Shown here piece by piece: positions 51,601 through 60,558 of a stretch of DNA of 64,000 bases. The stretch is taken from contig NZ_GG730299.1 of NCBI RefSeq assembly GCF_000155975.1, positions 620,305-684,304 of the forward strand, given 5' to 3'. The notes under the pieces are model-generated. The model searched no databases. It saw nothing but the letters and a program-made list of their open reading frames with translations, and had not been told where the DNA came from. How positions within the stretch are numbered: position 1 is the first letter of the stretch; each line of letters begins with the position of its first letter. The DNA comes from Citrobacter youngae ATCC 29220. Lineage in GTDB: Bacteria > Pseudomonadota > Gammaproteobacteria > Enterobacterales > Enterobacteriaceae. Both the position numbers and the translations under genes were made by a program.

Positions 51601-53229
51601 GGCACCACCGGAAGTGATGGTGTCGCCACCGTAAACCTTAGCGACACCACGGCTGAGACGGTCACGCTGACGGTGGACACAGGCAGTGAATCTCAGGGAC
51701 TGCCCGTGCGGTTTATCCCCGACACCAATACCGCCGTCATTCAGACGCTGACGCTGGATACCACCGGCAGCCTTGCCAACGGCAGCGCGGCCAATAAAGT
51801 GACGGCCACCGTGGTGGACGGCAAAGGCAATATTCTGCCCGATCAGGCCATTACCTGGACTGCCGATAAGAGCACGGTACGCCTGACACCGTCGGGCAAC
51901 ACCGGTAGCGACGGCAGGGCGTCGGTGACGTTCACCGATACCGTGGCGGAAACCGTTATCCTGAAGGCGCAGCTTGCCAACGGCAACAATAAAATCCAGT
52001 CCAGTCAGTTTGTTGCAGATGCGTCTACTGCCGTGATTACCGACCTGGTGGTCTCGCCGGACAACAGCAGGGCAGATGGCATCCAGACTAACGTTGCCAC
52101 CGCAACGGTGAAAGACGGTACCGGCAACATCCTGGCAAATCAGAATGTGCGCTGGACCGCCAGCCGCAGCTCGGTTGTGCTGACGCCATCGGGGATTACC
52201 GATGCTAACGGCCAGGCCAGCGTCAGCATGATGGATACCGAGGGCGGCACGGTGGATGTGACCGCCACGCTGGATAACACGAATGCCATGAAGCGCACGG
52301 CGACGTTCCTGAGCCTGAATGTGGTCTCTCTGACGTCGGATGTGGACAGCCAAAAAGCCAACAACGGCGATGTGATTACCTTTACCGCAACGGTGAAAGA
52401 CAGTGCCGGAGTGGCAGTTGCCAATACGCCCGTGACGTTCACGACGACCGGCAGCGCCACGCTCAGCGCCGCCTCCGTCCAGACCGACGGCGCTGGTCAG
52501 GCGGTGGTAACGCTGAAGGATGGCGTCGGGGAATCTGTCACCGTGAAGGCGGTTGCAGGCATAAACGCTGCAGATAACGGGCAGACGAAACCGGTGACGT
52601 TTGTCGCTGCGAAGATAACGGGAGTGACCGCCTATGGGCAGACGTTTGCCCCCGATAGCGGGTTCCCTCAGACCGGGCTTTATGGAGCGGAATTCCAGCT
52701 TGTGATCGATGACGATGCGGCGAATGCCAGTAATTACACATGGAGCGTTGATAGCGGCGCCAGTGGTTGGCTCTTTGTCACCTCGCCTGGCGTTCTGGCG
52801 ATGCGGGGGACGCCTGCGAACAGTGCAACCGTTACCATCACAGCAACCCCAACCGCGGGCGGGCAGCCGCTGACCTATACCTTTACCCTTAAGCACTGGT
52901 TTACTTCGGAAGGCACCGGTTCTGCAGATCCTGCCGATGCCGATACGCTCTGTCAGTCCCGGGGGCGCGAATTGCCGGGCTACAGTGATTTCTCGAACGG
53001 TGCGCCGAGTTCTTATGGAACCCGGGCAGTAGGGACGATGCTGGGCGAGTGGGGAAACCCGTCGCAATATCCTTTCTGGAGTCACGTAGGCGACGTGGAG
53101 GGGATGTGGACTAAAGACACTTCGGCAAGTACGGGGCAAAGAATTTACGTACTGTGGAATAACTTCGTTGATGAGAAGGTTCTGACGTCAGCCTCCGGTG
53201 AGGTGGATATAGTGTGTAAAGCGTTTTAA
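48613..53229 (+). CDS. Inverse autotransporter adhesin, intimin/invasin family
   Basis: A 1538-residue outer-membrane adhesin. An extended signal sequence (about residues 1-42, hydrophobic core near 18-40) is followed by the inverse-autotransporter beta barrel (about 90-320, opening QQWLSQFGTARVQLNVDD). Then come ten Ig-like Big_1 repeats of about 98 residues (354-1330), each starting with an ADG- or ANG-type motif. A further Ig-like domain follows, then a C-terminal C-type-lectin-like domain (about 1427-1538) with Cys near both ends (ADTLCQSRGRELPGYSDF and DIVCKAF). No LysM domain is seen before the barrel. The ATG at 48613 was chosen; a GTG at 48577 is in frame but has no binding site. Binding to a host or bacterial surface is inferred from the family. 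Confidence 0.9.
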   Translation: MMKSSIKNNNSFFLSLKSKLIIWSQIVLQILFPLFTVFPVHAAPATTTKETTVAMPYSQELSTLASSTASGTDGAKSAATGMATSAAASSVQQWLSQFGTARVQLNVDDNGNWDDSAVDLLAPLYDNKKAVLFTQLGLRAPDGRTTGNLGMGVRTFYLENWMFGGNVFFDDDFTGKNRRVGFGAEAWTNYLKLSANTYVGTTNWHSSRDFTDYNEKPADGYDIRAEGYLPAYPQLGAKLMYEQYYGDKVALFDTDHLQSNPSAVTTGISYTPVPLVQLAVDYKRGQDSMDDTQFQVNFRYDFGHDWRYQIDPENVKAERSLAGSRYDLVERNNQIVLQYKKKDEQGVSKLTLQTVADNAPADGLTPNTLQVLATNSSNEPVRNASIAWSTSGDAKLDSLTAVTNAQGIAVVNLTNTSPATVQVTAKSGNVSAMQDSHFNSVTVSHLILALDKDGSVADGVTPNSAIATVTDINNRPITNGKIVWSVDTPATLKNAQTTTDANGQAHMQYVSTQAGTVTIKASAGDLSATQQGSFVSNAVNAQITEFTVTTNNSPADGATPNKALVTVKDNNGNPVSGASVAVSSDKSTVSFVALKRARTGTASQTDANGQLTVYFTDTVAETTTLTATLDNGNTKNANAVFTANSATAQLQDLTLTRDGSYADGSTANTAEVTVKDVNGNPVTGLNVSWSADKATVKFASAAVTDGTGKAVISFTDTVAETLTLKAQLDNGNNLTAQSRFVANAGTATLQNLKVTKDGSVANGSDANTAEVYVKDATGNPVVDQDVTWSTDKSGITLTPGGKTDGTGKTTVSYTSLTAQSFQLTARLGNGQNASAASLFVPDTASERISAFTVTTGAVANGTATNTATVTVVDAQNNAVPDADITWSVDGTAKLASTSGKTGPDGSLNVTLTDIKAETVNVKVQLASGSSQTQPSTFVADATTAKIGSYTVTTDALADGIATNTGTVIVVDANSNPLSGVNVKWSVTGNAKLPDTTGTTGSDGVATVNLSDTTAETVTLTVDTGSESQGLPVRFIPDTNTAVIQTLTLDTTGSLANGSAANKVTATVVDGKGNILPDQAITWTADKSTVRLTPSGNTGSDGRASVTFTDTVAETVILKAQLANGNNKIQSSQFVADASTAVITDLVVSPDNSRADGIQTNVATATVKDGTGNILANQNVRWTASRSSVVLTPSGITDANGQASVSMMDTEGGTVDVTATLDNTNAMKRTATFLSLNVVSLTSDVDSQKANNGDVITFTATVKDSAGVAVANTPVTFTTTGSATLSAASVQTDGAGQAVVTLKDGVGESVTVKAVAGINAADNGQTKPVTFVAAKITGVTAYGQTFAPDSGFPQTGLYGAEFQLVIDDDAANASNYTWSVDSGASGWLFVTSPGVLAMRGTPANSATVTITATPTAGGQPLTYTFTLKHWFTSEGTGSADPADADTLCQSRGRELPGYSDFSNGAPSSYGTRAVGTMLGEWGNPSQYPFWSHVGDVEGMWTKDTSASTGQRIYVLWNNFVDEKVLTSASGEVDIVCKAF

Positions 53230-53261
53230 AAAAACAGGCTCGCTTTCACAAGGGCGGTTGT

Positions 53262-53296
53262 TATCAGGAGGCACTGTTTGCCTCCTGATTTTTTTG
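53262..53296 (+). terminator. Rho-independent terminator after the adhesin gene
   Basis: ATCAGGAGGCA (53263-53273) pairs perfectly with TGCCTCCTGAT (53279-53289), followed by TTTTTTT. It lies 33 bases after the stop codon. Confidence 0.92.
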
Positions 53297-53903
53297 TGTG
53301 AATACATCAACTGAATTCTGTTGCATTGGGGGCCTGGATGAGGCGTCTGCGGACGCCTTCGCATTGCTGCCTGGCTGCCGGGCATCGAAAAGGGAGGCGG
53401 GGGGATACGGACCTAATGCAATGCGGGTTCTTTACTGAGATCGTCTTTGCCAGTAACTGGATAATAAGCAAGCTGGCCGGAATCTTAAGAAGTAAGTGAC
53501 ACTAAAACATGGCTATTTACAATATCACCTGGAATCAGGAGGTCAATTTTACGATGATACGACAGAATAACTATTCACCGATTGGTTAATCAGTAGTGTT
53601 CTGCTGGCATTAAAATATAACAGGAGCGTCCTCCTTTTAATACAGGCCTAAGTTCCTTCAATTTCCGACATTAAAGCACATATCGCTTACATTTGGATAT
53701 TATTAAATCTCTTGACGTTAATTAACTGGAAGAACTATCTGATATTGATAACTGTACCTAACGGGTAAATATAAGACTGTTATATTAAATCAGTAACAGA
53801 TTGCGTTTAACATATTTTATGGATATGTTCATAACGTGAGCACAATGCAAGAATTTGGGCATTAACGCTTAGAATTATTCTTCCAGTTGAATGGGTGGAT
53901 GAT
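53297..53903. other. Gene-poor gap between the adhesin and the regulator
   Basis: About 600 bases with no convincing gene. A perfect hairpin GGCGTC-TGCG-GACGCC lies at 53342-53357. A 26-codon open frame from 53508 has no binding site and I do not support it. The second half is AT-rich, like other horizontally acquired stretches. Confidence 0.5.
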
Positions 53904-54599
53904 TTAGTATGATAAAGGCAGTTTAGTAACAGACGTGAGTCTTCCTTTGACGATATTTATGTATCCGCCGATTTTAAGGTCAAGAAGAATTTTCATAATT
54001 CTGCTTCGCGATAATCCTGATTTTTTCTGAATGAAATGGGGCAGGCTGATGTGTGTGCGGTAGTTCTCTGGATAAAGCCAAACTTCCTCAATGATTGATT
54101 TTATGATGGTATAAGAGTCCATTCCAATATACGTTTTCTCTTTATTAACCATCGTTATTATTCGATGTGCTAAGATTCTGGCGACGTGATGCCATAGCTC
54201 TTCTTTATCCGCGACGTCAACAAACCTTTGTAATGGGATAAAAAATAAAGATACATCAGTCTCAGCATGTAGCGTGCTTCTGATTCTTCCAGGAACATTA
54301 TAAAATGCACTGTACCCATGACATAACCCTAGCAGGCTGGGAGGATAAAGTGTAGAAACGAAATGTCCTGTATCTGAATTGATAGCAGAAACCAGGCCAT
54401 CTGTAATTAATACCAGACCAATACCGTCCTGCTCCTCATTAAGTCGATAGCATTTGTTTTTTTTAAGCAAGATTTTCCTTCCATAAGGTAACAAGTGCAA
54501 AAACAATGCCTCAATAGCCTTCATCGGTTTAGAACTAACTGCATAACTAAAATAATGATCAAATACATTATTATCATCTATTTGAGTTTTTGTTTTCAT
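53904..54599 (-). CDS. IprA/YaiV-like transcriptional regulator
   Basis: A 231-residue protein with a cNMP-binding-like N-terminal domain (about 35-150) and a C-terminal winged helix-turn-helix (about 165-231). The ending YINIVKGRLTSVTKLPLSY closely parallels that of E. coli YaiV (IprA), whose family lacks clear cAMP-binding residues. The gene is AT-rich and carries many rare-type codons, unlike the metabolic genes here. It is divergent from tssB with 278 bases between, so control of the T6SS is plausible but unproven. GGAG precedes the ATG. Confidence 0.78.
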   Translation of the reverse strand: MKTKTQIDDNNVFDHYFSYAVSSKPMKAIEALFLHLLPYGRKILLKKNKCYRLNEEQDGIGLVLITDGLVSAINSDTGHFVSTLYPPSLLGLCHGYSAFYNVPGRIRSTLHAETDVSLFFIPLQRFVDVADKEELWHHVARILAHRIITMVNKEKTYIGMDSYTIIKSIIEEVWLYPENYRTHISLPHFIQKKSGLSRSRIMKILLDLKIGGYINIVKGRLTSVTKLPLSY

Positions 54600-54877
54600 C
54601 TCTAAGTCTCCATACTTAATTAATAATACTTAATTTTCATATTATATTATGTTGTATTTTTGTCAATACCATACGCTTCATTTATTAATGGTTGATTTTT
54701 CTCTAAATATAATAGAGGGGTTTTCTTAAACCTAAAAATGTCGATGAGAAGGCATTGACATGCAATATTTATTAGTGTCTTTTCCAGTACATTTGTTGTC
54801 TGCGAAAATTGAGTGATACTCGTTGAAGCGAAAACTGAAATTCTCAGCAGTTTATTATTTGCGAATTGGACGGGCCA
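54600..54877. promoter_or_regulatory. Divergent promoter region between the regulator and tssB
   Basis: AT-rich, 278 bases. TTGACA occurs at 54755-54760 in plus orientation, but no good TATAAT lies 17 bases on, so the tssB promoter is uncertain. The short open frame on the minus strand here lacks support. Confidence 0.45.
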
Positions 54878-55366
54878 ATGAGTAATACTCAGCATAAATT
54901 AGATAAAGTACGACCACCTCGGGTGCAGATTACTTACGACGTTGAAATAGGTGATGCTCAGGCGGCGAAGGAGCTGCCTTTGGTTGTTGGCGTAATGGGA
55001 GATTTTACGCAACCAGAAGACAACCTGCGCGATCGTAAGTTTCTCAATGTCAATAAAGATAATTTCAACGAGATTATGTCGTCAATGAAGCCAGAGGCTG
55101 AATTCATGGTGGACAGCGTATTGCCAGGTACGACGGGCAAGTTAGCGGTCTCGTTAACATTTAACAGCATGGACGCTTTTTCTCCAGATAATATCGTGCA
55201 ACAGGTTGAACCGCTGAAAAAATTGATGGAACTACGCGAGCAACTGAGTGATTTGCGTAACCGGGCAGCCAGCAATGAATTGTTAAAACTCAAACTTGGC
55301 GAGTTGGCTCGACAACAATTTCCCGGAACGGATGAGAATGCCAGTCAGAGTGAGGATGACGCATGA
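54878..55366 (+). CDS. tssB: Type VI secretion sheath small subunit TssB
   Basis: A 162-residue protein that forms the contractile T6SS sheath with TssC. The opening contains DKVRPPRVQITYDVE and the segment ELPLVVGVMGDF, both highly conserved in TssB/VipA. The ATG at 54878 was chosen over a TTG four codons upstream; the binding site is weak. Its stop overlaps the tssC start (ATGA). It is the first gene of a plus-strand cluster reaching past the window edge. Confidence 0.94.
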   Translation: MSNTQHKLDKVRPPRVQITYDVEIGDAQAAKELPLVVGVMGDFTQPEDNLRDRKFLNVNKDNFNEIMSSMKPEAEFMVDSVLPGTTGKLAVSLTFNSMDAFSPDNIVQQVEPLKKLMELREQLSDLRNRAASNELLKLKLGELARQQFPGTDENASQSEDDA

Positions 55367-56844
55367 GCAGCGAATTGATGCCAAATGTCGTTGGTACTAC
55401 ATCCTTGAGTAATGAGCTTCTGGATCAGGTCATTGATAATACCCAGGCCATCCGCCGGGAATCAGACAGGGACAGAATGAAGGCGCAGCTGAACAACTTC
55501 TTGGCTGAAGTCGTTTCGGGTGCGGTTACTATTTCCAGTGATTTAATTGGTAGCATTGAGCAGCGTATTACAGCAATCGATGAGTTATTGTCTCAACAAG
55601 TCAGCCTGATTATTCACTCATCTGAGTTTCAAAAAAGGGAATCATCGTGGCGTGGTCTGCACAAACTGGTACAGTCCAGCGTAACGGAGAATACACAAAT
55701 TCGCCTGTTGCAGTGTACCAAACAGGAATTGATTAAAGATTTCAAAGAAGCCAGTGATTTTGACCAGTCGCTGCTGTTTAAGAGCATTTACGAAAGCGAG
55801 TACGGTACTTTTGGTGGGGTACCTTTTTCAGCCTTTGTAGGTGATTTCCAGTTTGATAATACCCCGCAAGATATTTCCCTACTGGAGCAAATCTCACATG
55901 TTGCTGCAGCTGCACATGCTCCGTTCCTGAGCGCTATTGCGCCGGGCATGTTGTCGATGAACGATTTTTCTGAACTTCCGCGACCGCGTGATTTGGCAAA
56001 GATGTTCGAGACAACCGATTACGCTCGCTGGCGTTCTTTTCGCCAGAATGACGACAGCCGGTATATCGGACTGACGTTGCCGCGAGTTTTAGGCAGACTT
56101 CCCTACGGTGGTAAGACGATTCCTGCTGAAACCTTTGCTTTTGAAGAAATTATCAGCGAAAACGATACGGGCAGCGATTATCTATGGGTTAATTCTGCGT
56201 GGGAATTGGCTGGGCGGATCATTGAGTCATTTGAAGAATATGGTTGGTGTGCGTCAATTCGAGGTGTAGAAGGTGGCGGTCTTGTTAAATCGCTCCCCGC
56301 TTATAACTATGTTTCGAGTAATGGCGAAAGGGTCATGCAATGCCCCACGCAGATTGCTATTTCTGACCGTCGAGAAAAAGAGCTATCTGAGCTGGGATTT
56401 ATACCTTTAGTCCACTGCAAAGGCAGCGATTATGCCGCTTTTTTTGCTGTGCAATCGATCAACAAACCTCGGTTATATAATTCCGACCAAGCGAATGCTA
56501 ACGCACGGTTGTCCAGTCAGTTGCCCTATATCCTCGCAACATCACGCTTTGCGCATTATCTAAAATCAATTGTCCGTGACAAGATAGGCAGTTTTATGTC
56601 TCGTGCGGAATGTGAAGAGTATTTGCAAAAATGGATTATGCAATATGTTGTCGCCTCTGATAATGCCGGGCCTGAAACTAAAGCACGTTATCCTCTACGT
56701 GAAGCAAAAATTGATGTCGTGGAAGTTCCCGGTTTCCCCGGAACCTATCGGGCGATTGCGTGGTTAAAACCACATTTTCAGCTTGAAGGACTAAGCATGT
56801 CTCTGCGCCTTGTTGCGGATTTACCTGCCGCAGCGGGAGCGTAA
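55363..56844 (+). CDS. tssC: Type VI secretion sheath large subunit TssC
   Basis: A 493-residue sheath protein (VipB/IglB). Hallmarks include SSWRGLHKLVQ near residue 90, the segment YGTFGGVPFSAFVGDF near 147, and LPRVLGRLPYG near 240. The C-terminal domain follows. It overlaps tssB by four bases, the usual coupling for a 1:1 sheath pair. Confidence 0.95.
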   Translation: MSSELMPNVVGTTSLSNELLDQVIDNTQAIRRESDRDRMKAQLNNFLAEVVSGAVTISSDLIGSIEQRITAIDELLSQQVSLIIHSSEFQKRESSWRGLHKLVQSSVTENTQIRLLQCTKQELIKDFKEASDFDQSLLFKSIYESEYGTFGGVPFSAFVGDFQFDNTPQDISLLEQISHVAAAAHAPFLSAIAPGMLSMNDFSELPRPRDLAKMFETTDYARWRSFRQNDDSRYIGLTLPRVLGRLPYGGKTIPAETFAFEEIISENDTGSDYLWVNSAWELAGRIIESFEEYGWCASIRGVEGGGLVKSLPAYNYVSSNGERVMQCPTQIAISDRREKELSELGFIPLVHCKGSDYAAFFAVQSINKPRLYNSDQANANARLSSQLPYILATSRFAHYLKSIVRDKIGSFMSRAECEEYLQKWIMQYVVASDNAGPETKARYPLREAKIDVVEVPGFPGTYRAIAWLKPHFQLEGLSMSLRLVADLPAAAGA

Positions 56845-56873
56845 TATCCCTCGTTAATTAAAGGAGTACTATA

Positions 56874-57356
56874 ATGGCTAAATTGAAGGATTGTCAGTTC
56901 ATTGAGATTAAAATTGACAACAAAGTAATTTCAGGCTCATCAGAAGAGAAAAAATACAGTAAATGGATGGAAGGCTATGTGCCTGCCGGGTTGAATACGG
57001 TTGCTGGACCTGATGGTACGTACTTTGATGCTATTCAGATGTCTATTATGGTCACAAAGGAAACCAGCAGTTTGTATGAACAGTATTTAAAACGTGGTTA
57101 TAAAGAAATCGTTATTACTACGGTGCATCGTGGTTCCGATCAGTATGACCCAGATTATGAAATTCAACGTTCTGTCTTTAATAACTGTAAGATCCAAAGC
57201 CTGAATTTTGAAATGCGGGATAAACTGTTCATGGATCTTTCCTTCATTTTCGAAGGCATGGTCGAAGTTACCTTTAATGTGCCTAATGCTGCCGAAACTG
57301 GTCTGGATAAGGTTGGGCCAATTAAATACGATATCCCAGAGAAGACATTGAAATAG
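56874..57356 (+). CDS. hcp: Type VI secretion tube protein Hcp
   Basis: A 160-residue Hcp-family protein whose hexamers stack into the inner tube and can carry small effectors. It lies between tssC and tssE with AAGGAG before the ATG. It has no C-terminal extension, so it is not an evolved effector Hcp. As the tube subunit it is probably the most abundant product of the cluster. Confidence 0.92.
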   Translation: MAKLKDCQFIEIKIDNKVISGSSEEKKYSKWMEGYVPAGLNTVAGPDGTYFDAIQMSIMVTKETSSLYEQYLKRGYKEIVITTVHRGSDQYDPDYEIQRSVFNNCKIQSLNFEMRDKLFMDLSFIFEGMVEVTFNVPNAAETGLDKVGPIKYDIPEKTLK

Positions 57357-57401
57357 AAAAATATCCGGGTGCAACATATGCATCCGGGTTTAAGGTAATG
57401 A

Positions 57402-57827
57402 ATGATGAATCCATCACTACTTTCTCGTCTCAGTGATAATCACCCTCTCAGCGAAGAGGATGATTATCACTGGAGTTCCAGTGGACGAGATGTATTGCTC
57501 CAGGAATTAAAAATGTTATTTAACTCCCGTTCACGACTTCCTGATATCGAAGAAATAGAATTTGTGAATGCTTCAATAATTAATTATGGGTTTAATGAGT
57601 CATTTGGCCAGATAGTAGAAGTTAGTGCACGTCGCCAGGAATTGGAAGAGCGCTTAAAAAATACAATCGCCCGCTTCGAACCACGGTTGACGCAGGTGTC
57701 GTTGACCGCAATTGCTGAGCCCTCTAATTCTATTTCGTTCAGACTTCAGGCTATGTACCTGCAGGAACCTATCGCTCTGGAATTAAAATGGGATGATTAT
57801 ACAGGGAGATTCTATTTCAATGAATAG
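57402..57827 (+). CDS. tssE: Type VI secretion baseplate protein TssE
   Basis: A 141-residue gp25-like wedge protein of the T6SS baseplate. The opening PSLLSRLSD and the central NYGFNE segment are typical of the family. The ATG at 57402 follows TAAGGT; an ATG one codon later is also possible. Its end overlaps the tssF start. Confidence 0.9.
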   Translation: MMNPSLLSRLSDNHPLSEEDDYHWSSSGRDVLLQELKMLFNSRSRLPDIEEIEFVNASIINYGFNESFGQIVEVSARRQELEERLKNTIARFEPRLTQVSLTAIAEPSNSISFRLQAMYLQEPIALELKWDDYTGRFYFNE

Positions 57828-59619
57828 ATTATTATCTTATTACCAGAAAGAATTAGGGTTTCTCAAGCAACATGGAAAGATATTCGCCAGCCGCTTTCCT
57901 AAAATCGCTCGTCGTCTGGGAATCGTTGAAGGTGAATCGGAAGACCCGCATATCAGTCGGCTTATTGAGTCCTTTGCTCTTTTGACCTCGCGTATTCATC
58001 AGCGACTTGATGATGATATGCCAGAGGTTATCGAGGCGTTATTGTCGGTTCTGGCGCCACAATTTTTAAGACCGTTACCGTCCACCTGCATTGTGAATAT
58101 TGCCGCCGACCCATTGCGGAGTGGAATTTCAGGTAAAAACATATTACCGGCGGGAAGTTCATTATTTTCGCGTCAGAGTACGCCTGTTGCCTGTCAGTTT
58201 CGGACTGTCTATCCGGTGAACCTTCTCCCGTTATCGCTGCATGAGGCCGAATTACTCTTTGATACCGATGAACTTAATTGGCGATTGCGCCTGTGTTTTA
58301 CGCTATGGCCTGGTGCCCGTTTGTCCGATGAGACGGTTAGATTATATTTGCATGGCCCCAGGAATGCCGTTAGTACCCTTTATACTCTGCTTTGCTCGGA
58401 GGTTGATACGCTGACTCTGCGTAAAAATGGCGAGACATTCATGCTTTCTGCTGACGCGTTGTCACCTGCTGGCTTTGAGGCTGAAGAGGTATTACTGGCT
58501 CACGATCTGCGCATTGATCCTATTCATATTCTTTTGATGGATTATTTCTATTTTCCACAAAAATTTTCGTTTATCGATCTTAAACTTCCTGTCGGCTTTA
58601 GCGCGAAGGGCGGTGAATCGATTGAAGTTTTGATTGTTTTTCAGCGCAATAGTTTAGTCGGGAACCTGGAAAGAATGACCGGGTTAGTTGATGTTGATTT
58701 TTTCCGTTTACATTGTACGCCAGCGGTCAATCTTTTCTCAATGCGAGCGGAGCCCATTTCTCTGAGTGACGCAACGGCTGAATATCCGGTTATTCCTGAC
58801 ACGCGTCATCAGGCGATGATGGATGTCTGGGCTATTAATCAGGTTTATGTTCAGCGTAAAACAGAAAATCGCATTGAACAGATTCCGGTTGCGCCATTAC
58901 TGGAACAACAAACCAGCCCTCATAGCGGGACAGAGTCCGGACTGCGTTGGCAAAGTTTTTACCGCAAAATGGTCGGGAAACAGCATGTAGAACGAAAACA
59001 GTTTATCGCGTTTAGCATGCATAAAAACCGTCCGCCTTCAGCCAGTTCGGAAATCGTGACGCTCGATATTCTCTGTACCAATCATACCGTCCCATACCAG
59101 ATGCAATATGGCCATCCTGACGGCGATTTTGATATTGAGGCACCCGTTGCGGGGCTGAAAATTACTGCCCTCACGCATCCGACGCAACCGATCAATCCGC
59201 CTGAAAAAAGCGACGTTCGTTGGCGTTTCCTCTCCCAGCTGTCGCTTAACTATCAGTTGCTTGATGGCGAGCGTGGGGTGCAACGGCTGAAAGATATGCT
59301 GGCTTTATACAATTTTGATGAGAGCCCGGATAATATCCGCCAGTTTAATTTGATTCAGTCGATTGATTATCAGCCGGTGACCGCCAGGTTGATTCAGAGC
59401 GATCCGCATTCACTGGTGCGAGGCCTGGAGTTGACTGTCGCTTTTCATCAGGATGCGCTGCATGAGCCAGACTATTACCTGCTGTGTTCCTTTCTGGATC
59501 GGCTATTAGCGTTATACGCCCCAGTTAACAGCTTTACCCGCCTGACAACGTGTATCGATCGGGAGATGCAAACACGTCGCGTATGGCCAATTCGTGCAGG
59601 TAAGTTGTCATGGCTTTGA
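57820..59619 (+). CDS. tssF: Type VI secretion baseplate protein TssF
   Basis: A 599-residue baseplate component (VasA/ImpG family). It begins MNRLLSYYQKELGFLKQHG and carries the conserved segments DPHISRLIESFALLTSRI and ALLSVLAPQFLRPLPS. The ATG at 57820 was chosen over an upstream in-frame start because AGGGAG precedes it and the family begins this way. It overlaps tssE by eight bases and tssG by ten. Confidence 0.94.
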   Translation: MNRLLSYYQKELGFLKQHGKIFASRFPKIARRLGIVEGESEDPHISRLIESFALLTSRIHQRLDDDMPEVIEALLSVLAPQFLRPLPSTCIVNIAADPLRSGISGKNILPAGSSLFSRQSTPVACQFRTVYPVNLLPLSLHEAELLFDTDELNWRLRLCFTLWPGARLSDETVRLYLHGPRNAVSTLYTLLCSEVDTLTLRKNGETFMLSADALSPAGFEAEEVLLAHDLRIDPIHILLMDYFYFPQKFSFIDLKLPVGFSAKGGESIEVLIVFQRNSLVGNLERMTGLVDVDFFRLHCTPAVNLFSMRAEPISLSDATAEYPVIPDTRHQAMMDVWAINQVYVQRKTENRIEQIPVAPLLEQQTSPHSGTESGLRWQSFYRKMVGKQHVERKQFIAFSMHKNRPPSASSEIVTLDILCTNHTVPYQMQYGHPDGDFDIEAPVAGLKITALTHPTQPINPPEKSDVRWRFLSQLSLNYQLLDGERGVQRLKDMLALYNFDESPDNIRQFNLIQSIDYQPVTARLIQSDPHSLVRGLELTVAFHQDALHEPDYYLLCSFLDRLLALYAPVNSFTRLTTCIDREMQTRRVWPIRAGKLSWL

Positions 59620-60548
59620 TGGCAATCGTCAGCAAATATAATTTGCATCAGCAGATACGCGTGTTGCTGCGCAAATTGCGCGATGGAAAAGCGCAAGATG
59701 CGACGTTATTAGATGAAAAACTGTTTATTTCATCAGCATTGTCGCTGGACGCTCCGCAGGGAGAAGTTGAACGTCTGGAACAGTCGCATCCTGATACGCC
59801 GATTACCCTGACCACCGGATATAACGGTTTAACCGGCGCGCTGGGCGCGCTGCCGACGGCCTATACCGAATGGATGATCGATCGCCATTATCGCTATGGC
59901 GATCGGGGTGCAAAAGCGTTTATTGATATTTTCGGTCATCGATTGTATTGCCTGGATCACCTAGCCTGGCAAAAACATCATCTCTATGCCCTGGCCGAGT
60001 CACAGGCTCAAAGCCCCTTACATACCGCCGTTCTCGCACTGACGGGATTGCTGGATGCAACACCCTCAGCCACGCGGATGCAGTATACGCCTCCGTTTAT
60101 ATCCTCAGCGCATTCGATGCTCAGTCTTGAGCGTTTCCTGAGCCAGAAATTTGGCGTACCAGCACAAATAACGCCTTTTACTGGAGGGTGGCGTGAGGTT
60201 GCGGGATATGAGTGTTGTCAGCTAGGAGGAACTTCATCCTCGTTGGCGAACGCACCGATGTTGGGTCGGCAGCGGATTGAAGTTAGCTCATGTTTTGACG
60301 TGATATTTGGCCCCATGTCGGTAGAAGAATCTCGCCGGTTTGTCTCTATGGGAGAGACCGTGAGGGATATTTGGACATCTATCCGCAGATATACGGGTTC
60401 CGTAATGGACTTCTCTGTATCTCTCACGATCGACAGCACTGACACGCCTGTTCGTTCTCTGGGCGAGAGTGCGTTAGGGCTGAATCTGTGCCTGGGCAGC
60501 CATCCGCATCAGTATCAGGTGCGCCTGGCTGACCCTGTCTTTAACTAA
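59610..60548 (+). CDS. tssG: Type VI secretion baseplate protein TssG
   Basis: A 312-residue baseplate component (VasB/ImpH family), the partner of TssF in the wedge complex. The segments GYNGLTGALGALPTAYTEW near residue 70 and FIDIFGHRLYCL near 105 are conserved. The ATG at 59610 lies within tssF; an ATG three codons later is an alternative. Confidence 0.93.
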   Translation: MALMAIVSKYNLHQQIRVLLRKLRDGKAQDATLLDEKLFISSALSLDAPQGEVERLEQSHPDTPITLTTGYNGLTGALGALPTAYTEWMIDRHYRYGDRGAKAFIDIFGHRLYCLDHLAWQKHHLYALAESQAQSPLHTAVLALTGLLDATPSATRMQYTPPFISSAHSMLSLERFLSQKFGVPAQITPFTGGWREVAGYECCQLGGTSSSLANAPMLGRQRIEVSSCFDVIFGPMSVEESRRFVSMGETVRDIWTSIRRYTGSVMDFSVSLTIDSTDTPVRSLGESALGLNLCLGSHPHQYQVRLADPVFN

Positions 60549-60558
60549 GGTGAAACGC

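Noticed and set aside
49675-52600. Regularly spaced DNA repeats that could suggest a CRISPR array
   Set aside because: The spacing of about 295 bases and the open coding frame show these are Ig-domain repeats of a protein, not short direct repeats with spacers.
51586-53139. Long open frame of 517 codons on the minus strand inside the adhesin gene
   Set aside because: It mirrors the repeated Ig-domain coding strand; such shadow frames arise from the biased codons of GC-rich repeats. The peptide is Arg/His-rich without recognisable domains and has no ribosome binding site.
54647-54895. Minus-strand open frame of 82 codons between the regulator and tssB
   Set aside because: It overlaps the start of tssB and fills an AT-rich promoter region; no support beyond the open frame.
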